This document shows, piece after piece, positions 7,702 through 17,718 of a stretch of 40,474 nucleotides of DNA (its first letter is position 1; each line of letters starts with the position of its first letter). The notes under the pieces are model-generated. The model saw only the letters and a program-made list of their open reading frames with translations. It made no database searches and was not told where the DNA came from. The stretch comes from Hydrogenophaga aromaticivorans (GTDB taxonomy: Bacteria > Pseudomonadota > Gammaproteobacteria > Burkholderiales > Burkholderiaceae_C): the NCBI RefSeq assembly GCF_013387465.1, contig NZ_VYGV01000020.1, positions 1 through 40,474 on the forward strand, given 5' to 3'. The translations under genes were made by a program, and so were the position numbers.

Positions 7702-8766
7702 ATGGCTCTCGTTTCCATGCGCGAACTGCTCGACCACGCTGCGGCGAACGGTTACGGCATTCCGGCTTTCAACGTCAACAACCTCGAACAGGTGCAGGCC
7801 GTCATGGCCGCGGCCGACGAGGTCGGCGCTCCGGTCATCCTGCAGGCCTCGGCCGGTGCCCGCAAGTACGCGGGTGAAGCCTTCATCAAGCACCTGATCC
7901 AGGCCGCTGCCGAGATGTACCCACACATCCCGATGGTGATGCACCAGGACCATGGCACCAGCGTCAAGGTCTGCGAAGGCGCGATCGGCCTGGGCTTCGG
8001 CTCGGTCATGATGGACGGCTCGCTGAACGAAGACGGCAAGACGCCGTCGAGCTTCGAGTACAACGTGGACGTGACCCGCAAGGTCGTCGAGATGGCGCAC
8101 AAGAGCGGCGTCACGGTGGAAGGTGAACTCGGCTGCCTGGGCAACCTGGAAACCGGTGACGCGGGCGAAGAAGACGGCATCGGCGCCGAGGGCAAGCTGG
8201 ACCACAGCCAGATGCTGACCGACCCCGAAGAAGCCGCCACCTTCGTCAAGGCCACGCAGCTCGACGCGCTGGCCATCGCCATCGGCACCAGCCACGGCGC
8301 CTACAAGTTCAGCCGCCCGCCCACCGGCGACATCCTGGCGATCAGCCGCGTGAAGGAAATCCACGCCCGCATCCCCAACACCCACCTCGTGATGCACGGC
8401 TCGTCCAGCGTGCCGCAGGACCTGTTGGCGATCATCAACCAGTACGGCGGCCAGATGAAGCAGACCTGGGGCGTGCCGGTGAAAGAGATCCAGGAAGCCA
8501 TCAAGCACGGCGTGCGCAAGATCAACATCGACACCGACATCCGCATGGCCATGACCGGCGCGGTGCGCAAGTTCATGGCCGAAAACCCCGAGAAGTTCGA
8601 CGCCCGCGAATGGCTCAAGCCCGCCCGCGAAGCCGCCAAGGCGATCTGCAAGCAGCGCTATATCGAGTTCGGCTGCGAAGGCCAGGGCGCGAAGATCAAG
8701 GGCGACACGCTCAGCGTGATGGCCACGAAGTACGCCAAGGGCGAACTGGCGCAGAAGGTGGTCTGA
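7702..8766 (+). CDS. fba: Class II fructose-1,6-bisphosphate aldolase
   Basis: This zinc-dependent aldolase interconverts fructose-1,6-bisphosphate with dihydroxyacetone phosphate and glyceraldehyde-3-phosphate in glycolysis, gluconeogenesis or the Calvin cycle. The 354-residue protein has [10 protein letters not shown] with the metal-binding His and catalytic Asp, [10 protein letters not shown], the GTSHGAYKF loop and [10 protein letters not shown] with a further metal-binding His. It resembles the CbbA/Fba subtype common in betaproteobacteria. The ATG at 7702 follows an AGGGG site. A strong intrinsic terminator follows the stop, so fba is monocistronic at its 3' end. No other Calvin-cycle gene is present here, so a housekeeping role is the default. 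Confidence 0.97.
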   Translation: MALVSMRELLDHAAANGYGIPAFNVNNLEQVQAVMAAADEVGAPVILQASAGARKYAGEAFIKHLIQAAAEMYPHIPMVMHQDHGTSVKVCEGAIGLGFGSVMMDGSLNEDGKTPSSFEYNVDVTRKVVEMAHKSGVTVEGELGCLGNLETGDAGEEDGIGAEGKLDHSQMLTDPEEAATFVKATQLDALAIAIGTSHGAYKFSRPPTGDILAISRVKEIHARIPNTHLVMHGSSSVPQDLLAIINQYGGQMKQTWGVPVKEIQEAIKHGVRKINIDTDIRMAMTGAVRKFMAENPEKFDAREWLKPAREAAKAICKQRYIEFGCEGQGAKIKGDTLSVMATKYAKGELAQKVV

Positions 8767-8791
8767 CGCCAGGTCGCCTCCGCTTCCCTGA

Positions 8792-8817
8792 AAGGCCACC
8801 CTTGCGGTGGCCTTTTT
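8792..8817 (+). terminator. Intrinsic terminator after fba
   Basis: AAGGCCACC-CTTGC-GGTGGCCTT is a perfect 9-bp stem with a 5-base loop, followed by T residues (TTTTT from 8813). It begins about 25 bases after the fba stop. Confidence 0.93.
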
Positions 8818-8830
8818 GCTTATTGCGGAA

Positions 8831-8852
8831 TGTCGTTTTGTGGAAAACGACA
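8831..8852. promoter_or_regulatory. Perfect 9-bp inverted repeat, possible operator
   Basis: TGTCGTTTT-GTGG-AAAACGACA lies just beyond the fba terminator and about 180 bases before the lipoprotein gene. It has no flanking T run on either strand, so a second terminator is unlikely. A regulator site or a short RNA hairpin fits better. Its target is unknown. Confidence 0.45.
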
Positions 8853-9029
8853 GCGCCTCCCCTGTGATTGAGCCGTCGCTTGTGGCTGTCATGCCGGACG
8901 GTTACGACTTGAAACCATTGACCCTGAGCAAGCTTTCAAGAAACCGCCGGGCCAGCCGATGAACAACTTGTGACAAGGAGTTCCTGCTGCCTGTGGTGGC
9001 AGGGAAGGTCAATCAACCAGGGAAATCCC

Positions 9030-9494
9030 ATGAAACACCTCCAGCATTCCAAATCGGTTCTGATCGCACTGGCTTTGACGGGGCTTGCGGCTTGTTCGAC
9101 AACGGCGCCCCAGCTGTCCCAGCAGGTGCTCAATGCCCCGCAGGCGGTGCAGATCAAGCCCTTCAACCAGCCCGAAGTGGATGAGGCCGCGAGCGCCTAT
9201 GTGGGCGCGTACGCCAGGACCGTGACCAGCAGCCTGCAGGCGGGCAAGTACATCGAGTCGCTGGCGTTTCGCCACCTGAACGCGGAATCCTGCCTGAGCA
9301 GCCGCGCCAGCCGCCTGCTGGGCAAGGAGCTCACGCCAGAAGACAAGGGCGGCCTGCTGTTGTCCGTGGTCTCCAGGGAGCAGATGCAGGCCTACCAGCA
9401 ACTGTCCAACGGCCACCAGACACGGGGCAACAGTCTGGAAATGTTCTCCTGCGACCACGCCGGCTTGACGGTGGCGTCGAGCGCGAAGTACTGA
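9030..9494 (+). CDS. Small predicted lipoprotein, unknown function
   Basis: This 154-residue protein has a type II signal peptide: basic start MKHLQHSK, a hydrophobic stretch, and the lipobox LAAC with the cysteine at residue 22 or so. It should be lipidated and membrane-anchored in the periplasm. The mature part is mostly helical in character and has two further cysteines (AESCLSS, FSCDHAG) that could form a disulfide. I do not recognise a family. The ATG at 9030 follows CAGGGAA; a longer in-frame start at 8970 would place charged residues before the signal peptide and is rejected. It lies alone between the fba terminator and the purC promoter. Confidence 0.8.
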   Translation: MKHLQHSKSVLIALALTGLAACSTTAPQLSQQVLNAPQAVQIKPFNQPEVDEAASAYVGAYARTVTSSLQAGKYIESLAFRHLNAESCLSSRASRLLGKELTPEDKGGLLLSVVSREQMQAYQQLSNGHQTRGNSLEMFSCDHAGLTVASSAKY

Positions 9495-9636
9495 ACCCGG
9501 TCACCTGGGGCGCTGACCAGGCGTCCTTTCAGACACGTCGAATGTCCAGCGCGGGAACGATCAGGCGTGCCCGGCGCAAGGACCGACCAGCCCATGGTGC
9601 CTGAGGTGGAGCCCACGCCCGGCCGGTCACCCGACC

Positions 9637-9645
9637 TGCGATAAT
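9637..9645 (+). promoter_or_regulatory. Candidate extended -10 promoter for purC
   Basis: TGC-GATAAT matches an extended -10 (TGn then hexamer) and would start transcription near 9652-9654. A clear -35 is absent, as expected for extended -10 promoters. An ATG at 9654, in frame with purC, would sit at the very 5' end of this transcript. Confidence 0.5.
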
Positions 9646-9662
9646 TCCCCGGAATGGTTCGG

Positions 9663-9695
9663 AGCCCGCTGACTGTTCGGTCACCGGGCTTTTTT
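9663..9695 (+). terminator. Terminator-like hairpin in the purC leader
   Basis: AGCCCG/CGGGCT forms the base stem. After a C-C bulge, TGAC/GTCA forms the upper stem with loop TGTTCG. T residues run from 9690 to 9695. It lies after the likely purC promoter and about 30 bases before the purC ATG. It may attenuate purC, or may end transcripts from upstream. Confidence 0.65.
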
Positions 9696-9725
9696 CTTGG
9701 CTGTCACTTGTCCCTGCGCCCGATC

Positions 9726-10634
9726 ATGACTTCCGCCCTCCACACCTCCGCCCTGAATTCCCTGCCCCTGCTCGCGCGCGGCAAGGTGCGCGACAACTAC
9801 GCCGTGGGCAACGACCGCATCCTAATGGTGGCCTCCGACCGCATCAGCGCCTTCGACGTGATCATGGGAGAGCCGATTCCCGGCAAAGGCGCACTGCTGA
9901 CCCAGCTTTCGCTGTTCTGGTTTGACCAGCTCGGCCCCAAGGGCCTGAACATCTGCCCGATCCACCTGACCGGCGAAGCGCCCGAGAGCGTGGTGAGCGA
10001 GGCTGAACGCGCCCAGGTCACGGGCCGCTCCATGCTGGTCCAGCGCCTGAAGCCGATTCCGGTTGAGGCCGTGGTGCGTGGTTACCTCGCCGGCAGCGGC
10101 TGGAAGGAATACCAGGAGAGCCGTTCGGTCTGTGGCGTGCCGCTGCCCGAGGGCCTGATGAACGCGAGCAAGCTGCCCGAGCCCATCTACACGCCCGCCG
10201 CCAAGGCCGAGATGGGCGAGCACGACGAGAACATCACGTTTGAGCAGACGGTGGCGATGGTCGGTGCCGACGTCGCCGCGCAGATCCGCGACAAGGCGAT
10301 CGCGCTGTACAAGGCGGCGGCCGAGATCGCCCTCAAGAAGGGCATCATCATCGCGGACACCAAGTTCGAGTTCGGCCTGGACAAGGCCGGCACCGTGGTG
10401 CTGATGGACGAGGTGCTGACACCCGATTCTTCGCGCTACTGGCCGCTGGAAAGCTACGTGGTGGGCCAGAACCCGCCGAGCTACGACAAGCAGTTCCTGC
10501 GCGACTGGCTGGAGACCGCGCAGGTGAGCGGCAAGGCCTGGGACAAGACGGCGCCCGCGCCGCGCCTGCCCAAGGAAGTGATCGAAAAAACGGCGGCCAA
10601 GTACCAGGAAGCGCTCACGCGGCTGATGGGCTGA
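9726..10634 (+). CDS. purC: Phosphoribosylaminoimidazole-succinocarboxamide synthase (SAICAR synthetase)
   Basis: This enzyme carries out the ATP-dependent joining of CAIR and aspartate in de novo purine synthesis. The 302-residue protein has the N-terminal [12 protein letters not shown] motif, [13 protein letters not shown], the [14 protein letters not shown] segment and [12 protein letters not shown], all standard. I use the ATG at 9726, which gives the usual N-terminus. An in-frame ATG at 9654 would add 24 residues encoded across a terminator-like hairpin and has no ribosome-binding site, although it could serve a leaderless message. purE and purK, the preceding pathway steps and usual neighbours in this family, lie 23 kb downstream beyond an accessory block. 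It converges with a LysR gene 10 bases away and no terminator is visible between them. Confidence 0.97.
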   Translation: MTSALHTSALNSLPLLARGKVRDNYAVGNDRILMVASDRISAFDVIMGEPIPGKGALLTQLSLFWFDQLGPKGLNICPIHLTGEAPESVVSEAERAQVTGRSMLVQRLKPIPVEAVVRGYLAGSGWKEYQESRSVCGVPLPEGLMNASKLPEPIYTPAAKAEMGEHDENITFEQTVAMVGADVAAQIRDKAIALYKAAAEIALKKGIIIADTKFEFGLDKAGTVVLMDEVLTPDSSRYWPLESYVVGQNPPSYDKQFLRDWLETAQVSGKAWDKTAPAPRLPKEVIEKTAAKYQEALTRLMG

Positions 10635-10644
10635 GGCCCTCGCG

Positions 10645-11595
10645 TCAAGTCGCCAGGCCTTCGGCAAACCCGGGCGCCAGGGCCCGACGCAGGAAATCCA
10701 CAAACGCCGTCACCGCGCGCGGCACATGGGCCGAATACGGCCGGATGGCGTAAATCTGCTCGGCGAACGCGCCCACCGGCTGCCACTGCGGCAACACCAT
10801 CACCAGCTTGCCCGCGAGCAGGCTGGCCTGGGCGCTGAAGTCGGGCAGCAGCGCGATGCCCAGCCCGCCGAGCGCGGCGTCGCGCAGGGCCTCGCTGTTG
10901 TTGGCGGCCAGCGAGCCCGACACCTGTACCGTCACCCGCTCTCTGCCCGCCGCGGGTTCCAAGGGCTCCAGCGTCCAGGCCGGCGTGTCCTGCGAGCGCG
11001 GGTAGTGCAGGCAGTTGTGGCGCGCCAGATCGGCGGGGGCTTCGGGCGTGCCGTGCCGGCGCAGGTAAGCGCGGCTGGCCACCAGCACCGAGCGTGTGGC
11101 ACACAGCGTCCAGGCCACGTGGGTGTCGGGCGGGTGGGCGGTGTGCCGGATGGCGAGGTCGAAGCCCTCGGTGGCGAGCGACGACAGGCGGTCCGACATG
11201 TCCAGCTCCAGCCGCACTTCGGGGTACTGGCGCAGGAAATCGGGCAGGCGCGGCACCAGCTGCTGGCGCGCAAACGCCACCGGCGCCGTCACCCGCAGCA
11301 GGCCGCGCGGCGCGCCCGCCGCGTCGCGCACCTGCGCAAAACACTGGGCGATGTGTTCGAACGATGCCCGGGTGTCGTCCACCAGGCGCTGGCCGGCTTC
11401 GGTCAGGCGCACACTGCGCGTGGTGCGCTGCACCAGCGCCACGCCGGCCACACGCTCCAGTTCGGCCATGCGCTGGCTCACCGCGGCCTTGCTCACGCCC
11501 AGGCGTGCGGCGGCGGCTGTGTAGCTGCCTTGCTGGGCCAGCACGTTGAGCCAGTGGAAGTGGCCCCAGAGTTCGTGGACTTTCTGCTCATTCAT
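10645..11595 (-). CDS. LysR-family transcriptional regulator, divergent from mmsA
   Basis: This is a 316-residue LysR regulator. The N-terminal winged helix-turn-helix is clear ([39 protein letters not shown], about residues 13-47). It is followed by the linker helix and a substrate-binding domain of the CrgA-like type ([35 protein letters not shown]). It is transcribed away from mmsA, with a 106-base shared intergenic region holding a perfect 8-bp inverted repeat close to its own start. By the usual logic of such pairs it likely controls mmsA and itself. The inducer is unknown; a valine, thymine or inositol catabolite would fit the target gene. Confidence 0.92.
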   Translation of the reverse strand: MNEQKVHELWGHFHWLNVLAQQGSYTAAAARLGVSKAAVSQRMAELERVAGVALVQRTTRSVRLTEAGQRLVDDTRASFEHIAQCFAQVRDAAGAPRGLLRVTAPVAFARQQLVPRLPDFLRQYPEVRLELDMSDRLSSLATEGFDLAIRHTAHPPDTHVAWTLCATRSVLVASRAYLRRHGTPEAPADLARHNCLHYPRSQDTPAWTLEPLEPAAGRERVTVQVSGSLAANNSEALRDAALGGLGIALLPDFSAQASLLAGKLVMVLPQWQPVGAFAEQIYAIRPYSAHVPRAVTAFVDFLRRALAPGFAEGLAT

Positions 11596-11602
11596 GGATC
11601 CT

Positions 11603-11624
11603 ATTGTTCACCATTTTGAACAAT
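11603..11624. promoter_or_regulatory. LysR-type operator between the regulator and mmsA
   Basis: ATTGTTCA-CCATTT-TGAACAAT is a perfect 8-bp inverted repeat that begins 8 bases from the regulator start codon. It contains the T-N11-A pattern of LysR sites. Its position suits autorepression and activation of mmsA. Confidence 0.6.
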
Positions 11625-11701
11625 CATTTCAGGTTTATGGCCTTGTATCAGGCGGCCGTGCTTCCTACACTGCACCCACCATTGATCCCAAGAGACACAC
11701 C

Positions 11702-13210
<1,509 letters not shown>

Positions 13211-13300
13211 GCGCCCCCCTGCGCGCCCTCGGCGCTTCCCCCCAGGGGGACGCACGCTGGGGCCGGCGGAGCCGGGCCCTCGCGTGCCCTGGGTTGGCGC
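13211..13300 (+). repeat. Structured intergenic repeat, copy B (after mmsA)
   Basis: It starts right after the mmsA stop. Hairpins: GCGCC-CTC-GGCGC (13223-13235), TCCCCC-CA-GGGGGA (13237-13250), and a long arm with outer stem GCACGC/GCGTGC (13252-13257, 13282-13287) and inner stem CCGGC-GGA-GCCGG (13263-13275). It ends CCCTGGGTTGG. The same architecture as copies A and C is kept with different base pairs. Confidence 0.75.
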
Positions 13301-13528
13301 CCGCGCTCTGGCCACGGCGCCCACCACGATTCTTGATACCGTCTTGTGGGTTTTTTGCTGCTTTGGACGGCGCTGCGATTGGGGTGTACAACCCCATCGA
13401 AGGTTGGCTTTTTTGGGTGACAGGGAACAGCGAGAACGGAGTTGGTTCGAGTCACCGGACACATCGCCGATCAGGAAGGTTTGAGAGCTTGCATTGATTG
13501 CCACACCGCTGAGCGGAAGGAGGTCACC
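13301..13528 (+). promoter_or_regulatory. Upstream region of the oxidase cluster with a small dyad
   Basis: This gene-free stretch precedes the cytochrome oxidase cluster and should hold its promoter. I see a dyad GGGG-TGTACA-ACCCC at 13381-13395 that could be an operator, and two T6 runs without convincing GC stems. I cannot name a promoter with confidence. Confidence 0.3.
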
Positions 13529-14044
13529 ATGCGCAAGCGTATCTACTGGCTGCTGCCCAATGTGGCCAGCGCTCGCAGGACGATGGATGACATGTTGTTG
13601 GCTCGCATTGACGAGCGGCACATGCATTTTGTCGGCCGCGAAGACATCAAACTTTCCGGCCTGCGAGCGGCCAACATCCTGCAGACGTCTGATGTGGTGC
13701 GAGCCGCCCAGGTGGGTGCGCTCATCGGGGCGGTCCTGGGCTCTGCGGCGGGCATCGTGGTGTCCTGGTATCTGCCGGTCGCTGGCGAACCACCGCAAGG
13801 GGTCTGGGTCGTCGTGCTCGCGATGGTGGGGCTGGCCTTCGGCACCTGGGTCTCCAGCATGATCGGTGTGTCCACCCCCAGCCAGCGGCTCCGACGTTTC
13901 GAGCGGGCGATCCAACAAGGACAGATCCTGCTGATGGTGGACGTGCCGCAAGGGCGCGTTGAGGAAATCGAGTCGCGGTTGCAGACTTTGCATCCCGAGG
14001 CCCATCTGGAAGGCGTCGAACCCAACATTCCGGCCTTCCCCTGA
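13529..14044 (+). CDS. DUF1269-type membrane protein at head of oxidase cluster
   Basis: This 171-residue protein has a soluble N-terminal part (MRKRIYWLLPNVASARRTMDDML...), then two glycine-rich membrane helices (about residues 63-84, AAQVGALIGAVLGSAAGIVV, and 92-112, VWVVVLAMVGLAFGTWVSSM), and a soluble C-terminal alpha/beta segment. That arrangement is seen in DUF1269 proteins. The start at 13529 follows an excellent AAGGAGG site. It precedes the subunit II gene by about 50 bases and is probably the first gene of the oxidase operon. Its role is unknown; assembly or membrane organisation of the oxidase is only a guess from position. Confidence 0.8.
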   Translation: MRKRIYWLLPNVASARRTMDDMLLARIDERHMHFVGREDIKLSGLRAANILQTSDVVRAAQVGALIGAVLGSAAGIVVSWYLPVAGEPPQGVWVVVLAMVGLAFGTWVSSMIGVSTPSQRLRRFERAIQQGQILLMVDVPQGRVEEIESRLQTLHPEAHLEGVEPNIPAFP

Positions 14045-14095
14045 GATCCCTGGTCGCGGCAACAAGTCGCTGGGGCGCTACCACCGGAGGGAACC

Positions 14096-14148
14096 ATGGA
14101 CATCGGGTCACATCGATCACGGGGGGTGTTGCGGCGCGAGCCATTCGC
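14096..14148 (+). other. Orphaned coxB start: apparent frameshift in a G run
   Basis: ATG at 14096 with a strong GGAGGG site opens a frame that does not match coxB. If the run of six G at 14121-14126 had seven, the reading would continue as MDIGSHRSRGGVAARAIR directly into the coxB frame, giving a basic cytoplasmic N-terminus before the first helix. The cause is a sequencing error or a genuine frameshift. Confidence 0.65.
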
Positions 14149-15303
14149 TTGCGCTGGCGCGCCCTGGACACCATGGCCATCGCCATCGCACTGCTGCTGA
14201 TCGTCACCGGCACGGTGATCTTCCATTTGGTGACGCCCTGGTGGCTCACACCGCTGGCCTCGAACTGGAAGTCGATGGACGACACGCTGACGATCACCGT
14301 CGTCGTCACCGGGTTGTTTTTTGTCGTCATCAACCTGTTCGTCATCTACACCCTGTGGCGATTCCGTCACCGCCCGGGGGCAGGTGCGCGCGCGGCCTAC
14401 GAGCCGAACAACCACCGCCTTGAGCGCTGGCTGGGCGGCATCACCACCGTCGGCATCGTGGCGCTACTGGCCCCGGGGCTGTGGGTGTACGCACGCTACG
14501 TCGACCCGCCGGCGGATGCGATGCAGCTCGAAATACTCGGCCAACAATGGCAATGGCGTTTTCGCATGCCGGGCGCGGACGGCCAGCTGGGCGTCACCGA
14601 CCTGCGTTTCGTGGCGCCCGAAAACCCCTTCGGTCTGGACCCCGCCGATCCCGACGCGCAGGACGACGTGCTGATCGATGCCAACGAGGTTCACCTGCCG
14701 ACGGACCGGTCGGTGAAAGTGATGACGCGCTCGCACGATGTGCTGCACGACTTCTTCGTGCCGCAATTCCGCGCACGCATGAACATCGTGCCGGGCCAGG
14801 TGAGCTGGTTCTGGTTCACCCCCACCCGGGCGGGGCGTTTCGAGTCCCTGTGTGCGCAGCTGTGCGGTGTCGGACACCCGGCCATGCGCGGCGTGGTCGT
14901 GGTGGAGGATGCTGCCGCCTGGTCGGCCTGGCTGCAACAGCAACCCACTTTCGCGGCGATGCGGGCCAAGGCCGACAGCGTGGCCGGCGCCGGTCTGCCC
15001 GACATGGCGGCGCAGGGCCGCGCCCTTGCGCAGGCCAAGGGCTGCGTGGCCTGCCACACGGTGGATGGCCAACCCGGCGTGGGTCCGACCTGGAAGGGCC
15101 TGTTCGGCAAGACCGAGTCCTTCACCGACGGTTCCACCGCGCGGGTCGACGAGGACTACCTGCGCGGCTTCATCCGCAACCCGAAGGCGCGCAACGTGAA
15201 GGGCTTTGCGCCGGTGATGCCGCAGATCGAACTGACCAACGACGAGCTCGACGCGCTGGTGGCCTACATCAAGACGCAGGGCGCCGAGCCCGCCCGGCCC
15301 TGA
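14149..15303 (+). CDS. coxB: Cytochrome c oxidase subunit II fused to cytochrome c (caa3 type)
   Basis: This subunit receives electrons from cytochrome c and passes them through the dinuclear CuA centre to subunit I. Two N-terminal membrane helices (MAIAIALLLIVTGTVIFHLV; a second near LTITVVVTGLFFVVINLFV) are followed by the periplasmic cupredoxin domain with CAQLCGVGHPAM, the full CuA ligand set, at residues 235-246. A C-terminal cytochrome c domain with C299-VA-C302-H303 makes it a caa3-type subunit. As written, the frame can only start at TTG 14149 or ATG 14173, neither with a good ribosome-binding site. The likely true start is ATG 14096, separated by a one-base frameshift in a G run. It is followed 19 bases later by subunit I. 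Confidence 0.9.
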   Translation: MRWRALDTMAIAIALLLIVTGTVIFHLVTPWWLTPLASNWKSMDDTLTITVVVTGLFFVVINLFVIYTLWRFRHRPGAGARAAYEPNNHRLERWLGGITTVGIVALLAPGLWVYARYVDPPADAMQLEILGQQWQWRFRMPGADGQLGVTDLRFVAPENPFGLDPADPDAQDDVLIDANEVHLPTDRSVKVMTRSHDVLHDFFVPQFRARMNIVPGQVSWFWFTPTRAGRFESLCAQLCGVGHPAMRGVVVVEDAAAWSAWLQQQPTFAAMRAKADSVAGAGLPDMAAQGRALAQAKGCVACHTVDGQPGVGPTWKGLFGKTESFTDGSTARVDEDYLRGFIRNPKARNVKGFAPVMPQIELTNDELDALVAYIKTQGAEPARP

Positions 15304-15322
15304 CCTCCACAGGGAGTCCGCC

Positions 15323-17098
15323 ATGGCCCTCATCGACACCAGCCACCACGATGACGCTCCGCGCAGCTTCATCACGCGCTACGTCTGGAGCCAGGACCAC
15401 AAGGTGATCGCGGTGCAGTACGCCTGCACCGCCATCGCGGTCGGGCTGGTCGGCCTGCTGTTGTCCAACCTGATGCGGCTGCAGATCGGTTTCCCTGGCG
15501 TGTTCGAGTTCATCAACGCCGAACGCTACTACCAGTACGTGACCATGCACGGGATGATCATGGTGATCTACCTGCTCACGGCGCTGTTCCTCGGCGGCTT
15601 CGGCAACTACCTGATCCCGTTGATGGTGGGCGCGCGCGACATGGTGTTCCCGTACATGAACATGCTGAGCTTCTGGACCTACCTGCTCAGCGTGATCGTG
15701 CTGATGGCCAGTTTCTTCGTGCCGGGTGGTCCCACCGGCGCAGGCTGGACGCTGTACCCGCCGGCGGCCATCCTGCCAGGCACGCCAGGGTACGACTGGG
15801 GCATCATCCTCATGCTGGTGTCGCTGCTGATCTTCATTGTGGCCACCACGATGGGCGGCCTGAACTACGTCACCACGGTGCTGCAGGCGCGCTGCGAAGG
15901 TATGACGCTGCTGCGCATGCCGCTGTCGGTGTGGGGCATCTTCGTGGCCACCATCCTGGCACTGCTGGCGTTTCCGGCGCTGTTCGTGAGCGGCGTGATG
16001 ATGCTGCTGGACAAGACCCTGGGCACCAGCTTCTTCATGCCCGCGCTGATCTCGATGGGGCAGGCCACCAGCACCAAGGGCGGCAGCCCCCTGCTGTTCC
16101 AGCACCTGTTCTGGTTCTTCGGCCACCCCGAGGTCTACATCGTCGCGCTGCCGGCCTTCGGCATCGTGTCCGACCTCATCAGCGTGCATGCGCGCAAGGC
16201 GATCTTCGGCTACCGGACCATGGTCTGGGCCATCGTGGTCATCGGGGGCCTGAGCTTCGTGGTCTGGGCGCACCACATGTTCGTGAGTGGCATGAACCCC
16301 TGGTTCGGTTTCTTCTTCGCCACCAGCACGCTGATCATCGCGGTGCCCACCGCGATCAAGGTCTACAACTGGGTGCTCACGCTGTGGCGCGGCGACATAC
16401 ACCTCACGCTGCCGATGCTGTTCACGCTGGCCTTCATCCTCACCTTCCTGGCCGGCGGGCTGACGGGGCTGTTCCTGGGCAACGTCAGCGTGGACATCCC
16501 GCTCTCGGGCACCTATTTCGTGGTCGCCCATTTCCACATGGTGATGGGCGTGGCGCCGCTGCTGGTGGTGTTCGGCGCCATCGTGCACTGGTACCCCATG
16601 GTCACCGGCCGCATGCTCGACGAACGCCTGGGGCGCATCCACTTCTGGATCACCTTCCTCGGCACTTACGCGATCTACTTCCCGATGCACTACCTGGGTG
16701 TGATGGGCATGCCGCGGCGCTACTACGAGTATGCGAACTACGCGTTCATTCCCGCCTCGGCCCACACGCTCAACGCCTTCATCACCGTGGTGGCCTTGAT
16801 CGTGGGCGCGGCACAACTGCTGTTCGTCTACAACCTGCTGTGGAGCGCCTGGCGCGGGCGCCGTGCCGAGCCCAACCCCTGGCGCGCGGCCTCGCTGGAA
16901 TGGGCCACGCCGCACACGCCGCCGCGCCACGGCAACTGGGGCCCGCAGCTGCCGGTGGTGCACCGCTGGGCCTACGCCTACAGCGTTCCGGGTGCGGCAC
17001 AGGATTTCATTGCACAAAACGCGCCGGCGCAGGCCGGTGGCCAGGAACCCGAGGCGTCTGCGTTGCCGACCACGCCCCGTCACGGAGCCCGATCATGA
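15323..17098 (+). CDS. ctaD: Cytochrome c oxidase subunit I
   Basis: This is the catalytic heme-copper subunit that reduces oxygen to water and pumps protons. The 591-residue protein has about twelve membrane helices. It shows the low-spin heme region MHGMIMVIYLL, GNYLIPLMVGARDMVFP, the CuB/active-site helix WFFGHPEVYIVALP (His268, Glu270, Tyr272, so type A1 with the D-channel glutamate and cross-linked tyrosine), VVWAHHMFVSGM with the CuB histidines, and GTYFVVAHFHMVMG with the heme ligands. A proline/alanine-rich cytoplasmic tail ends it. Start at 15323 after AGGGAG; the stop overlaps the next gene's ATG (ATGA). The cluster carries no Cox11 or Cox15 homologue, so copper and heme A maturation must come from elsewhere in the genome. 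Confidence 0.97.
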   Translation: MALIDTSHHDDAPRSFITRYVWSQDHKVIAVQYACTAIAVGLVGLLLSNLMRLQIGFPGVFEFINAERYYQYVTMHGMIMVIYLLTALFLGGFGNYLIPLMVGARDMVFPYMNMLSFWTYLLSVIVLMASFFVPGGPTGAGWTLYPPAAILPGTPGYDWGIILMLVSLLIFIVATTMGGLNYVTTVLQARCEGMTLLRMPLSVWGIFVATILALLAFPALFVSGVMMLLDKTLGTSFFMPALISMGQATSTKGGSPLLFQHLFWFFGHPEVYIVALPAFGIVSDLISVHARKAIFGYRTMVWAIVVIGGLSFVVWAHHMFVSGMNPWFGFFFATSTLIIAVPTAIKVYNWVLTLWRGDIHLTLPMLFTLAFILTFLAGGLTGLFLGNVSVDIPLSGTYFVVAHFHMVMGVAPLLVVFGAIVHWYPMVTGRMLDERLGRIHFWITFLGTYAIYFPMHYLGVMGMPRRYYEYANYAFIPASAHTLNAFITVVALIVGAAQLLFVYNLLWSAWRGRRAEPNPWRAASLEWATPHTPPRHGNWGPQLPVVHRWAYAYSVPGAAQDFIAQNAPAQAGGQEPEASALPTTPRHGARS

Positions 17099-17709
17099 AC
17101 ACCACCACATTGCGTGTCGGAGACCCGGCCGCCACCCGGGCGCGTGCCGCAGCGACCGGCCTGTGGCTGTTCATGGGCGTGGTCAGCGCGCTGTTCGGTT
17201 TGTTCATCGTCGCCTACGCGATGCGCATGGAGGCGGCCGACTGGTCGCCGATCGGCATGCCGCCCCAGCTGTGGCTGAGCAGCGGGTTGCTGCTGACCGG
17301 CGGCCTGCTGCTGCAGCGCGCGGCCACGGCGGCGCATGCACTGCGCCACGCCCAGGCGCGGCGTCTGCTGCTGGCCGGCGGCGTGGCTGCGATGGCTTTT
17401 CTGGGCTCGCAGCTGTGGGCCTGGCAAAGCCTGCTGGACGCCCGCGTGGTGCTCGCGGGCAACCCGGCGGCCAGCTTCTTCTATGTGCTTACCGCCTTGC
17501 ATGGATTGCACGTGATCGGCGGCCTCGTGGCCTGGAGCGCCACCGTGCAGGCGGCCGGGCCGCCACCGGCCGAACCGCGGCGCCTGGCGCTGCACATCAC
17601 GCTGTGTGCGCGCTACTGGCACTTCCTGTTCGCCGTGTGGGTGGTGCTGTTTGCCGCGCTCGGCTGGCTGACACCCGAAGTGGTGCGCTTCATCTGCGGC
17701 CGCGCCTGA
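17095..17709 (+). CDS. Cytochrome c oxidase subunit III-like protein, first copy
   Basis: This 204-residue membrane protein has about five helices. Subunit III traits are FFYVLTALHGLHVIGGLVAW and RYWHFLFAVWVVLFAALGWL near the end. It is shorter than the second subunit III encoded next and lacks the usual VEITGLYWHFVD form, having LCARYWHFLFAVW instead. Its ATG overlaps the ctaD stop by 4 bases, so translation is coupled to subunit I. A tandem pair of subunit III genes occurs in some caa3/ba3-like clusters. This one may be a diverged structural subunit or may replace a split subunit. Membership of the COX3 family is clear; its separate job is not. Confidence 0.85.
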   Translation: MNTTTLRVGDPAATRARAAATGLWLFMGVVSALFGLFIVAYAMRMEAADWSPIGMPPQLWLSSGLLLTGGLLLQRAATAAHALRHAQARRLLLAGGVAAMAFLGSQLWAWQSLLDARVVLAGNPAASFFYVLTALHGLHVIGGLVAWSATVQAAGPPPAEPRRLALHITLCARYWHFLFAVWVVLFAALGWLTPEVVRFICGRA

Positions 17710-17718
17710 AAGACCGCC

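Noticed and set aside
13442..13490. GGTTCGAGTC resembles a tRNA T-arm in the region before the oxidase cluster
   Set aside because: The flanking bases do not form the five-pair T stem, and no acceptor, D or anticodon arms can be built around it.
15269..17083. 604-residue minus-strand open frame opposite ctaD
   Set aside because: It is an antisense shadow, extremely rich in His, Gln and Glu, with no recognisable domain.
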